From NCBI RefSeq assembly GCF_027497255.1, contig NZ_CP114903.1, positions 2,480,001 through 2,544,000 on the forward strand: a stretch of 64,000 nucleotides of DNA. Reading direction: 5' to 3'. Positions 34,541 to 42,633 of the stretch are shown piece after piece. Under the pieces are notes generated by a model that was not told the DNA's origin, searched no databases, and worked only from the letters and a program-made list of their open reading frames with translations. A program made the position numbers and the translations under genes. Position 1 is the stretch's first letter. Each line of letters starts with the position of its first letter. This DNA is from Micromonospora sp. WMMD882 (lineage in GTDB: Bacteria > Actinomycetota > Actinomycetes > Mycobacteriales > Micromonosporaceae).

Positions 34541-35998
34541 ATGCTGAGAAGCCTGGCCAGAGCGGTGGCGTCCATCGCCGTCGCCGGCCTGCTGTTCGCC
34601 TCGTCGGCGCTGGCCGTCGGCCGTCCCGCCGCCGCCGCGCTCGACCCGTTCACCGGCTACCTGATGGCCCACTTCACCGGCGAGTCGGCCACCGGCGAGC
34701 AGATCTACCTGGCCCACAGCAAGGACGGCCTGACCTGGCGGGACCTGAACAACGGCCAGCCCGTCCTGCTCTCCACCCTGGGCACCCGGGGCGTCCGCGA
34801 CCCCGCGCTGGTCCGCTCGCCCGCTGGTGACCGGTACTGGATCGTCGCCACCGACCTGCGCATCGCCAGCGGCACCTCGTGGAGCGACGCGGTGAACCGG
34901 GGCAGCACCTCCCTGGTCGTCTGGGAGTCGCGGGACCTGGTGAACTGGTCCGCGCCCTGGCTGATCAACGTGGCCGGCGGCATCTCCGGGGCCGGCAACG
35001 CCTGGGCGCCCGAGGCGATCTGGAACCCGCAGACCGGCGACTACGTGCTGTACTGGGCGACGAACTCCCCGCGCGACGGCGTGACCAAGAACCGGATCTG
35101 GTACGTGCGTACCGCCGACTTCCGTACCTTCACCGCGCCGCAGGTCTACATCGACCGCCCCGGCACCCAGGCGATCATCGACACGCAGATCGTCGAGGCG
35201 CCCAACAGCGTCGGCGGCTACCGCTACTACCGGGCGTCCGCCGACGGGCACATCCCGATCGAGGCCAGTAACTCGGTGCTCGGCACGTGGACCAGCCTGG
35301 GTAACCTCTCCCACCTGGGCATCAGCAACGGCACCGGCGGCGGCAACGTCGTCGAGGGACCGATGTGGATGCAGTTCAACGGCCGAAACGAGTGGGCCCT
35401 GTGGCTGGACCAGTTCGCCACCGGCCGGGGCTACCTGCCGATCACCTCGACCAACCTGGGCAGCGTGCAGAACTTCCAGCACCGTTCCGGCTACCAACTG
35501 GGCGTGAACCGCAAACGGCACGGCTCGATCCTGAACCTCACCGCCGCCGAGGAGAGCCGGGTGCTCGGCCGGTGGGGCGCGACCGCCCCGACGCAGCGAC
35601 TCCAGTCGTACAACTTCCCCGACCGGTACGTGCGGCACGTCGACTACGACGTACGCATCGACGCCAACGTCAGCCCGGCCCAGGACGCCCAGTTCCGGGT
35701 GGTGCCCGGCCTGGCCGCGAACTCCGGGTACGTGTCGTTCGAGTCCGTCAACCACCCCGGCCACTACCTGCGGCACTACGCGTACGACTTCGTGCTGGCG
35801 GCCAACGACGGCAGCGCCACGTTCGCCGCCGACGCCACCTTCCGGCCGGTCGCCGGACTCGCCGACTCGGGCTGGACGTCGTTCCAGTCGTACAACTTCC
35901 CGGACCGCTACCTCCGACACTACGGCTACCTGCTGAAACTCGATCCGATCAGCGACGCGACGGGACGCGCCGACGCCACCTTCCGGCTGACGAGCTGA
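34541..35998 (+). CDS. Secreted GH43 glycosidase with AbfB (CBM42-like) domain
   Basis: A 485-residue exported enzyme. The signal peptide covers residues 1-34. A five-bladed propeller of the GH43 type spans about 37-350; RDPALVRSP and AWAPEAIWN carry acidic residues expected for catalysis. The C-terminal 135 residues hold an AbfB arabinose-binding module, recognised by repeated LQSYNFPDRYVRH and FQSYNFPDRYLRH with a FESVNHPGHYLRH repeat between. It probably removes arabinofuranosyl side chains from arabinan or arabinoxylan. ATG 34541 follows GAAGGAG. The operator upstream suggests sugar induction. Confidence 0.88.
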   Translation: MLRSLARAVASIAVAGLLFASSALAVGRPAAAALDPFTGYLMAHFTGESATGEQIYLAHSKDGLTWRDLNNGQPVLLSTLGTRGVRDPALVRSPAGDRYWIVATDLRIASGTSWSDAVNRGSTSLVVWESRDLVNWSAPWLINVAGGISGAGNAWAPEAIWNPQTGDYVLYWATNSPRDGVTKNRIWYVRTADFRTFTAPQVYIDRPGTQAIIDTQIVEAPNSVGGYRYYRASADGHIPIEASNSVLGTWTSLGNLSHLGISNGTGGGNVVEGPMWMQFNGRNEWALWLDQFATGRGYLPITSTNLGSVQNFQHRSGYQLGVNRKRHGSILNLTAAEESRVLGRWGATAPTQRLQSYNFPDRYVRHVDYDVRIDANVSPAQDAQFRVVPGLAANSGYVSFESVNHPGHYLRHYAYDFVLAANDGSATFAADATFRPVAGLADSGWTSFQSYNFPDRYLRHYGYLLKLDPISDATGRADATFRLTS

Positions 35999-36111
35999 GC
36001 CCGGCCCCGGCGTCCCTGACCCGCCCGTACACATGTCGGGTTTCGTGAATCGGCCGTCTGGGCATCTTCGCCTCAGACACGGACGGCTGGTCACGAAGGG
36101 AGGCCCCCGCC

Positions 36112-36297
36112 ATGGGCCTGATGTTCCGTAAGCGGAAGAAGTACGGTCCGATCATCCTCAACTTCACCGAGAACGGGTTCTCCTCCTGGAGCATCAAGAT
36201 CGGTCGCTGGTCCTGGAACTCGCGCGCCAAGGCGCACCGGGTGGACCTGCCCGGCCCGCTGTCCTGGAAGCAGGACAAGTCCCGCTCCCGGGCGTAA
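36112..36297 (+). CDS. DUF4236-like small protein
   Basis: A 61-residue basic protein. It resembles the short DUF4236 proteins of actinomycetes: MGLMFRKRKKYGPIILNFTE followed by NGFSSWSIKIGRWSWNSR and VDLPGPLSWKQDK. The amphipathic beta-rich pattern is conserved but function is unknown. ATG 36112 follows GAAGGGAGG. A strong hairpin terminator follows its stop, so it forms its own transcription unit. Confidence 0.8.
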   Translation: MGLMFRKRKKYGPIILNFTENGFSSWSIKIGRWSWNSRAKAHRVDLPGPLSWKQDKSRSRA

Positions 36298-36304
36298 CGC
36301 CCCG

Positions 36305-36346
36305 ACGTCGAGGGGGCGCCGGTGTCGACCGGCGCCCCCTCGACGT
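36305..36346 (+). terminator. Perfect 19-bp stem terminator
   Basis: Bases 36305-36323 (starting ACGTCGAGGGGGCGCC) pair without mismatch with 36328-36346 around a GTCG loop, eight bases after the DUF4236 stop. There is no T-run, as is usual for very GC-rich actinomycete terminators. Confidence 0.8.
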
Positions 36347-36421
36347 GTCCGGGTCGATGGTTCCGGCCCGCCCGCGTCCCCGTGTCGTGTCCGGGTCGAT
36401 GGTTCCGGCACGCCCGCGTCC
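36345..36421. repeat. Two-copy 35-bp direct repeat
   Basis: Two 35-base copies at 36345-36379 and 36387-36421 differ at one base. Each begins GTGTCCGGGTCGATGGTTCC and ends CGCCCGCGTCC. They lie directly after the terminator and before the potassium-channel gene. Confidence 0.8.
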
Positions 36422-36485
36422 ACCCGGTCGGGTGCGGGTCGGCGGTTCCCGACGGTCGGCGTCCGGCCGGGCCGACAATCGCCAC

Positions 36486-37001
36486 ATGACCCGCGAGCGG
36501 CCCCACCGGCGGCATCGCCGGCAGGCGTCGCTGGCGTCGGCGGCGCTGCTGGTGGCGTACTTCGTGGCGCCGGTCGAGCCCGACGTGGACGGCCCGCGGC
36601 TGGCGCTGCGCGCCCTCGCCACCGCGCTGCTGGTGCTGCTGGTGGCCCGGCTGGTCGTCGGCCAGGTGCGCGGGCAGCTCACCGACGCCGCGACGCCGAC
36701 GTCGGTGTGGCACCTGGCGGTCGCGCTGGTCGCCGGCGTGCTGACCTTCGCCCTCGCCGACTACGTCATCGCGATCAGCGCCCCGGACCAGTTCGTCAAC
36801 CTGCGCACCCGGGTCGACGCGCTCTACTTCGCCGTCGCCACGCTGACCACCGTCGGTTACGGCGACGTGCACGCCAACGGGCAGCTCGCCCGGATGGCGG
36901 TGATCGCGCAGATGGTCTTCAGCATCGGGGTGCTGGCCGGCGGCGCGTCGCTGGCGGTCGGCCGGCTCACCGGACGTCCCCCGCCGACGCCGCCTCGATG
37001 A
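36486..37001 (+). CDS. Two-transmembrane-type potassium channel
   Basis: A 171-residue membrane protein. A basic N-terminus is followed by two helices that may form an accessory hairpin (about residues 14-27 and 40-58), a third helix (80-95), a pore loop with the selectivity filter TTVGYGD and a last helix ending GGASLAVGRL. This is the Ion_trans_2 channel core without a visible RCK or cyclic-nucleotide domain, so gating would be by voltage, pH or membrane state. The start is ATG 36486. Its end overlaps the converging gene by 35 bases. Confidence 0.85.
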   Translation: MTRERPHRRHRRQASLASAALLVAYFVAPVEPDVDGPRLALRALATALLVLLVARLVVGQVRGQLTDAATPTSVWHLAVALVAGVLTFALADYVIAISAPDQFVNLRTRVDALYFAVATLTTVGYGDVHANGQLARMAVIAQMVFSIGVLAGGASLAVGRLTGRPPPTPPR

Positions 37002-37980
37002 CCACGTCCCCGGCGAGCCGGCCGACCGCCGGCTCCCGGCGGGCCGCGCCCGACTCCAGCAGGACCGCCAACGCCCGCAGCGCGTCGGTGGCCCGGTAGT
37101 CGGTCGCGCTGACCGTGTGCCGCCGCAGCTCGGTCACCGGACGCGGCCCGGTGCGGACCAGCTCGGCGTGCAGCAGGGCGGCCAACGGGGCCGGATCGGG
37201 CTCGGCGGCCAGCTCGCCCGGCTGCCCGTCGGCGTCGCGCCGCCGCAGCCCGGCAGCCGCGCCGACCTGCCACAGCGACTCCTTGAACGCGTCCAGGTTG
37301 CGGTCCGAGCCGGTGGCCAGGGCGAACGACCGCGGGGCCGGATCGCCGGCCGACACCATGGCGACCTCGGCGACCAGCGGGAACCCGGCGGCGGACAGCT
37401 CGGCCCGGACGCCCGCGCCGGCGGCGACCAGCAGGTCGGCCGGACGGCCGGCGGCGACCACCGCGCGGGCCACCGAGCCGACCAGCCCACCCGCCCCCGG
37501 GCCGGCAGGAGCCGCCGAGCCGGCGGAGGCCGATGAGGCCACGGGGCCGGTCGACGTCCCCGGGCCGGCCGGGGGCGGTGGAGCTGCCGGGGCGGGCGCG
37601 GTCGGGACGTACAGGGCGGCCAGCAACGGCGCGCCGGCCGCGCCGGCCGCCTTCAGCACCACCGGCAGCCGGCCGGGGTCACCGGGTACGACATGAACGG
37701 CCACGTCGGCGGGCAGGGCCGCCTCCACCGGGCCGAGCCGGGTCGGCAGGTCCGGGCCACCGCCGAGCACCACGACGGTGAGCCGGTGCCCGCGTACCCG
37801 GTCGGCGACGGCGCCGATCGACCGGAGGGCGGTCTCGGCGCTCCCGCCCGCCGGCCCGGCGTCCGCGTACGCCAGGGCGATGGTGGCCCGGCGGGACCGC
37901 CGCAGCGCCCCGGTGAGCCAGGTGTCGATCTGGCGGGCGAGCAGCTCGCCGTGGACGGCGTCGGACGGGGTAGCGGACAT
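36967..37980 (-). CDS. Hypothetical protein, possibly TcmP-like
   Basis: A 337-residue protein. The N-terminal half (YADAGPAGGSAETALRSIGA) and the C-terminal winged-helix-like part (FKESLWQVGAAAGLRRRDAD, then AALLHAELVRTGPRPVTELR) faintly resemble three-Cys-motif partner (TcmP) proteins. A long Ala/Pro/Gly linker sits between them, around residues 125-165. The three-Cys-motif gene normally paired with tcmP is absent. I rate this only as a weak similarity; the gene may be a lineage-specific protein of unknown role. Confidence 0.6.
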   Translation of the reverse strand: MSATPSDAVHGELLARQIDTWLTGALRRSRRATIALAYADAGPAGGSAETALRSIGAVADRVRGHRLTVVVLGGGPDLPTRLGPVEAALPADVAVHVVPGDPGRLPVVLKAAGAAGAPLLAALYVPTAPAPAAPPPPAGPGTSTGPVASSASAGSAAPAGPGAGGLVGSVARAVVAAGRPADLLVAAGAGVRAELSAAGFPLVAEVAMVSAGDPAPRSFALATGSDRNLDAFKESLWQVGAAAGLRRRDADGQPGELAAEPDPAPLAALLHAELVRTGPRPVTELRRHTVSATDYRATDALRALAVLLESGAARREPAVGRLAGDVVIEAASAGDVR

Positions 37981-38092
37981 GTTGTCGTTCTACCAGGCGA
38001 CCGGGGGCGGCCGACGGACGACGTGATCGACACGACCGGCGGGGACGCGCCCGGCAGCCGACACGGACGGCAGCGGGGTGGGCGACGGGTCG

Positions 38093-38614
38093 TCAGGCGG
38101 GGACGGAGACGCCGACGCCGCCCCGGGTCTGCCCGCCGTAGCGCTGCCGTTCCCGGGCCAGGTCGAGCCGGCCGATCCGCTTGCGGGCGGCCAGCGCCGC
38201 GTCGTCGAGCCGGTCGGCCGGGACCAGCCAGACCACCTCGAACTCGAGGCCGTCAGGGTCGCGGGCGTAGAGGCTCTTGGTGGTGCCGTGGTCGGAGGTG
38301 CCGACGAGCGCGCCGGCGGCGGCGAGCCGGTCGGCGGTGGCGGCCAGCTCGTCGAGGGTGTCGACCTCCCAGGCCAGGTGGTAGAGACCGACCGTGCCGC
38401 GGCCCGCGCCGGACGGGCCGGCGTTCTCGCCCACCGCGAACAGGCCGAGGTCGTGGTCGTTGGTGGAGCCGGGGGCCTGGAGGAAGGCGGCGCCGGTGAA
38501 GCCGTCCGGCGTCATCGCCACCGGCCGGAAACCGAGCACGTCGCGGTAGAAGGCGACGCTGCGGTCGAGGTCTCGGACGAACAGCACGGCGTGGTTGAGG
38601 CGATGGATTCCCAT
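38093..38614 (-). CDS. VOC-family (glyoxalase/dioxygenase-like) protein
   Basis: A 173-residue vicinal-oxygen-chelate protein with two beta-alpha-beta3 modules. The metal ligand His is in IHRLNHAVLFVRDLDRSVAF, a second His in VGLYHLAWEVDTL, and the final Glu in YARDPDGLEFEVVWL. The arrangement fits extradiol dioxygenases, glyoxalases or fosfomycin-type resistance proteins. ATG 38614 diverges from a MarR regulator with a perfect palindrome between them, so expression is probably induced by a toxic or aromatic compound. Confidence 0.87.
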   Translation of the reverse strand: MGIHRLNHAVLFVRDLDRSVAFYRDVLGFRPVAMTPDGFTGAAFLQAPGSTNDHDLGLFAVGENAGPSGAGRGTVGLYHLAWEVDTLDELAATADRLAAAGALVGTSDHGTTKSLYARDPDGLEFEVVWLVPADRLDDAALAARKRIGRLDLARERQRYGGQTRGGVGVSVPA

Positions 38615-38637
38615 GTCGCCCACGGTAGCGTCGGTTT

Positions 38638-38651
38638 GTTGAACGTTCAAC
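38638..38651. promoter_or_regulatory. MarR-type operator palindrome
   Basis: GTTGAACGTTCAAC is a perfect 14-base palindrome in the 59-base divergent spacer between the VOC and MarR genes. MarR proteins bind such sites and control both directions, so it is the probable operator for both genes. Confidence 0.7.
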
Positions 38652-38673
38652 CATCGGCCGTATGATGGTGGTC

Positions 38674-39138
38674 ATGACCCGGTGGTTGGACCCTGACGAG
38701 CAGCGCGCCTGGCGGGCGTTCCTGGCCGCCTCCCGGGCGCTGATGGCCACCCTGGACCGCGAGTTGCAGCGCGACGCCGGCATGCCGCACGCGTACTACG
38801 AGATCCTGGTCCGGCTCTCCGAGGCGTCGGGCCGGCAGCTCCGGATGACCGACCTGGCCCGGCTCACCGACTCGTCGCGCAGCCGGCTCTCCCACGCGGT
38901 CAGCCGGTTGGAGGCGGCCGGTTGGGTGCTCCGGCGGGACTGCCCCACCGACCGGCGCGGGCAGCTCGCCGTCCTGACCGACGCCGGCTTCGCGACGCTG
39001 GCCGCCGCCGCCCCCGGCCACGTCGAGGGGGTACGCCGGCACCTGTTCGACGCGCTCAGCCCGGCCCAGGTCGACCAGTTGCGCCGGATCAGCGAGTCCC
39101 TGGTGGACCATCTCGCGACCGATCGCCCGTTATCCTGA
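38674..39138 (+). CDS. MarR-family transcriptional regulator
   Basis: A 154-residue MarR winged-helix protein: helix-turn-helix QLRMTDLARLTDSSRSRLSH, wing RRDCPTDRRGQLAVLTDAG, and dimerising helices at both ends. ATG 38674 is preferred over upstream in-frame ATGs at 38662 and 38665 because these fall very close to the operator. The penultimate sense codon is TTA (39130-39132), so full translation may depend on the rare leucyl tRNA used as a developmental switch in actinomycetes. It likely represses itself and the divergent VOC gene. Confidence 0.9.
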   Translation: MTRWLDPDEQRAWRAFLAASRALMATLDRELQRDAGMPHAYYEILVRLSEASGRQLRMTDLARLTDSSRSRLSHAVSRLEAAGWVLRRDCPTDRRGQLAVLTDAGFATLAAAAPGHVEGVRRHLFDALSPAQVDQLRRISESLVDHLATDRPLS

Positions 39139-39195
39139 CCAAACTGCCGCCTGACGGGTCTTGTACATACCGTCGCGGAATGAGCACGATGGGGC

Positions 39196-41007
39196 GTGTC
39201 CTACCCCTTCGGTGAACTGACCGCGCAGGCCCACCACCTCGTGGCCTCCGGCGACCTGTCCGGCGCGCAGGAACTGCTCGCCGACGCGCTCGCCGACGCG
39301 GACCCCCGCCCGGCGAACGCCTCGCCCGAGCTGGCCGAGGCGGCCGGGTTGCAGGCCCGGGTGCTGGTCACCCTCGGCGAGCCGCACTCCGCCCGGGGCT
39401 GGGCGGCCTTCGCGTACGCCGCGATGTCCCGGCTGCACGGCCCGTCCGACCAACGGACCGTGGCCGCCGCCGCCACCCTCGCCGCGGTGCTGCACCGGGT
39501 CGGCAGCTACGCCCGCGCCGCCCGCCTCTACGAGGAGGTGATCATCGAGCTGACCGCGCTCGACGGTCCCGAGTCGCTGCGGGTGCTCGCCGCGCACGCC
39601 GACCTGGCCACCGTCGAGTACGCCCGGGGCGAGTGCGCCATCGCCCGGGAACGCCTCCAGGACGCCTGGGAGCTGCACCGCGAGGTGTACGGGGACGGGC
39701 ACGTCAGCGGCATCAAGATGCTCGCCCGGCTCGGCGCGATGCAGCGCGACTGCGGGCGCTTCGCCGAGGCGCACGACAGCCTGGCGCTGGCCCGGGAGCT
39801 CTGCCGGCAGCAGCTCGCCCCCGACGACCCGCTCGCCGCGCAGGTGGCCAGCCTGGCCAGGGCCGCCGCGAACCCCGACCACGTCTGCGTGGACGCCGCC
39901 CCGGTCGGACCGGCGGCGGGCGCCACCGACGGGGACCCCGACGACGGCTGGCCGGCCGACGAGATCCACCCGCCGACCCGCCCCACCCCGGACCCCGACC
40001 CGCCGTACCAGCCGGCCCCGCCGTACCAGCCAGAGCCGCCGTACCAGCCAGAGCCGGCCTACCAGGCGGAGCCGGCCTACCAGGCGGAATCCGGGTACGC
40101 CGCCCAGGTGCCGCGTCCCCGCGCGCCGGGCGACCAGCCCGGGTACGCCGACCAGGGGCGTCCGCACGACGACGGCACGTACCCGTACGACGACCCGGGC
40201 CCCGCGTACGGCGACCAGCCGTACCCGTACGACGAGCCCGGGCGGGCGTACCCGCCCGACGGGCGCTCGTATCCGCAGGAGCGGCGGTACGGCACGGACG
40301 TGCGGTCCGGAGGCGACCAGCCGGACGCCGGGGACTTCTGGCCGCCGGAGCACGACATGGACCGCCCCGGCGAGGAGCCCGCCGTCCGGACGCCGGCCGC
40401 GCCCGCGGTGCCGCCCTCCGTGGTGGGGTTGGCGCGGGCGTACCGGGAGGAGGCGGCCGGGGTGCACCGGAACTCCCGGCTGCCCGTGCCGGTCGGCTCC
40501 CGACTGCCCGTGCACGTGCCGCGACCGCCCGCCGACCCGCCCCGCCGGCTCGCGCCACTGGTCGTCGCGGGGGTCGTCGTGGCGCTGCTCGGGACGGGCG
40601 CGGTGATCGCCGGAGTGGCCCGGGTCGACGAGGGCCCCGGGCAGCCGCCACCTCCGGGCGCCGGCACGCCCACCCCGCCCGGGGACGCCTCGCCCGACGC
40701 GACCGGGGGCGGCACCGCGCCGGCCCCCGCGCCGCCCGGCGCCCCGCCGAGCGGGGTGGCCCTGCGCGACAACCGGGACAGCGTCGCGTTGAGCTGGACG
40801 TACCCGGCGGGCGCGGAAGGCCCGGTGGTGGTCTCCGGCGGCCGGACGGGGCAGAACCCACGCGCCTTCCAGGAGCTGCCGGCCGGGTCGACCAGCTACA
40901 TCGTGTACGGCCTGGACCGCGACACCGACTACTGCTTCACGGTCGCGGTCGTGCACTCGGCGGATCTGGTGGGCCGGGCGAAGGCGGTCTGCACCAAGCG
41001 GCGCTGA
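39196..41007 (+). CDS. TPR protein with Tyr/Pro repeats, one TM helix and an external FN3-like domain
   Basis: A 603-residue protein with an unusual layout. Residues 1-220 are TPR-like helical repeats, as in SARGWAAFAYAAMSRLHGP and ARAARLYEEVIIELTALDG. Residues 250-450 are disordered, Pro/Tyr/Asp-rich, with YQPEPPYQPEP repeats near 270-295. A single membrane helix (LAPLVVAGVVVALLGTGAVI) follows at about 453-475, then a Pro/Thr/Gly linker and a C-terminal fibronectin type III-like domain (SVALSWTYPAGAEGPVVVSG). The N-terminus should be cytosolic and FN3 external. GTG 39196 has only a weak ribosome-binding site. The role is unknown; envelope-linked signalling or scaffolding is possible. Confidence 0.75.
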   Translation: MSYPFGELTAQAHHLVASGDLSGAQELLADALADADPRPANASPELAEAAGLQARVLVTLGEPHSARGWAAFAYAAMSRLHGPSDQRTVAAAATLAAVLHRVGSYARAARLYEEVIIELTALDGPESLRVLAAHADLATVEYARGECAIARERLQDAWELHREVYGDGHVSGIKMLARLGAMQRDCGRFAEAHDSLALARELCRQQLAPDDPLAAQVASLARAAANPDHVCVDAAPVGPAAGATDGDPDDGWPADEIHPPTRPTPDPDPPYQPAPPYQPEPPYQPEPAYQAEPAYQAESGYAAQVPRPRAPGDQPGYADQGRPHDDGTYPYDDPGPAYGDQPYPYDEPGRAYPPDGRSYPQERRYGTDVRSGGDQPDAGDFWPPEHDMDRPGEEPAVRTPAAPAVPPSVVGLARAYREEAAGVHRNSRLPVPVGSRLPVHVPRPPADPPRRLAPLVVAGVVVALLGTGAVIAGVARVDEGPGQPPPPGAGTPTPPGDASPDATGGGTAPAPAPPGAPPSGVALRDNRDSVALSWTYPAGAEGPVVVSGGRTGQNPRAFQELPAGSTSYIVYGLDRDTDYCFTVAVVHSADLVGRAKAVCTKRR

Positions 41008-41016
41008 GCAGTCGGG

Positions 41017-42633
41017 TCACCCGGTCGGGTCGGTCCGGACGCGCTGGTCGGCGGCGCCGGTCTCCTGGTCGGGGCCGGCGGTCAGGGCCGGCAGGCGCAC
41101 CTCGACGCGCAGCCCCGGGTCCGCGTCGGCGAGCCGCACCGTACCGTCGTGTCGGCGCACGAGTTCCCGCACGATGGCCAGCCCCAGACCGGCGCCACCG
41201 GCGTCCCGGGCGCGGGCGTCGTCCAGCCGGGTGAACCGGTCGAAGACCCGGTCCCGGTCGGCCGCCGGGATCCCGGGCCCGTCGTCGGTGACGGTCACCA
41301 GGTGCTCCCCCGTTGCGGCGGACGGACCTGCGTCCGACTCGGCGGCGGTCACCGCGACCACCACCGCGTCCCGGCAGTGGCGCGCCGCGTTGTCGAGCAG
41401 GTTCGTCAGGACCCGGCGCAGTTGGTCGTCGTCGCCGACCGTCCAGGTCGGCCCGGGGGCGGGCTCGACGCGTACCGGTGGGGTGGGGAAGCGGGCCGCG
41501 ACGGCCTGGACCAGCGAGGTCAGCTCGACCGGCCCGGTCGGTCGAGCCCGGAGCCGCCCACCGCCCACGGTCCCGGAGCCGACGGCGGGGGCCGCGGAAC
41601 CGGCGGGCATCGCGGAACCGGCGGCGGCGGACGGGCCGGCGGCGGCCTCGTCGAGGCGGGCGAGGAGCAGCAGGTCGTCGACGAGCCGGCTGAGGCGTTC
41701 GGTGTCGACCAGCAGGTCCCGGGCCACCGCCGGCCAGTCGGTCCGCTCACCCAGCCGACCGGCCACCTCCAGTTCGGTGCGCATGTTGGTCAGCGGGCTG
41801 CGCAGCTCGTGGGCGGCGTCGGCGAGGAACGCCCGTTGCCGGGCGCGGCTCGCCTCGACCCGGTCCAGCATGTCGTTGAGGGTGACCGCCAGCCGGTGGA
41901 TCTCGTCGTGCGACCCCGGCACCGGCAGCCGGCCGCCACCGGAACCGCCGGTGATCTCCTCCGCGCCGCTGCGCAGGGCCTCGACCGGCCGCAGGGTCGC
42001 CCCGACCACCCGCCAGGTCACCGCGCCGAGCAGCGCGACCAGCAGGGGGAAGCTGACCAGCAGGACGGAGCGGACCACGTCGACGCTGTGCGTGACGTCC
42101 GCCATCGACTTGCCCACCAGGACGGTCAGCGGCCCGTCCGGCGAATCCACCGGCAACGGCCCGTCCGGCGAGCCTGCCGGCAGCGGTACGGCCGACCCGG
42201 TGACCGGGACGGTGACCACCCGCACCGGGCCGGGCAGCCCCAGCCGCTCCCCCCGGACGAAGGCGCGCTGCCGGCTGGTGTGGTCGATCCGGTCCACCGG
42301 CAGCATCGGCACCAGCCGGTCCGCGTCGATCGAGGCCGCCCGGACCCGCCCGCGTACGTCGACCACCTGCACCCGGACCTGGCCGGCGGCGACCGGCAGG
42401 GGGTCCGGCAGGGCGTCCTCGGCGGCCAGCAGGGCGACCGCGTCGGCGGTCCGGAACGCCTCGTCGTCGACGTTGCGCTGCACGGTGTGGTCGAGCGCGC
42501 CGAGCAGCACCACCCCGCCGACGGCCAGCCCCACGGTCAGGCCGAGCACGGTGAGCGCGGTCAGCCGGCCGCGCAGTCCGCGCGCCGGTCGGGCGGGACG
42601 GCCGGTCGGTCGACGGGCGGGACGGCCGGTCAT
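41017..42633 (-). CDS. Sensor histidine kinase
   Basis: A 538-residue membrane kinase. Helix TM1 (about 22-46), an extracytoplasmic sensing domain of roughly 140 residues, TM2 (188-210), a HAMP linker, the HisKA box FLADAAHELRSPLTNM with His275, and a HATPase_c domain (LTNLLDNAARH, DDGPGIP, GLGLAIVRELV) occur in order. The sensor domain has a duplicated SPDGPLPVDSPDGPL segment. ATG 42633 overlaps the response-regulator stop by four bases, so both are coupled. The signal sensed outside the cell is unknown. Confidence 0.92.
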   Translation of the reverse strand: MTGRPARRPTGRPARPARGLRGRLTALTVLGLTVGLAVGGVVLLGALDHTVQRNVDDEAFRTADAVALLAAEDALPDPLPVAAGQVRVQVVDVRGRVRAASIDADRLVPMLPVDRIDHTSRQRAFVRGERLGLPGPVRVVTVPVTGSAVPLPAGSPDGPLPVDSPDGPLTVLVGKSMADVTHSVDVVRSVLLVSFPLLVALLGAVTWRVVGATLRPVEALRSGAEEITGGSGGGRLPVPGSHDEIHRLAVTLNDMLDRVEASRARQRAFLADAAHELRSPLTNMRTELEVAGRLGERTDWPAVARDLLVDTERLSRLVDDLLLLARLDEAAAGPSAAAGSAMPAGSAAPAVGSGTVGGGRLRARPTGPVELTSLVQAVAARFPTPPVRVEPAPGPTWTVGDDDQLRRVLTNLLDNAARHCRDAVVVAVTAAESDAGPSAATGEHLVTVTDDGPGIPAADRDRVFDRFTRLDDARARDAGGAGLGLAIVRELVRRHDGTVRLADADPGLRVEVRLPALTAGPDQETGAADQRVRTDPTG

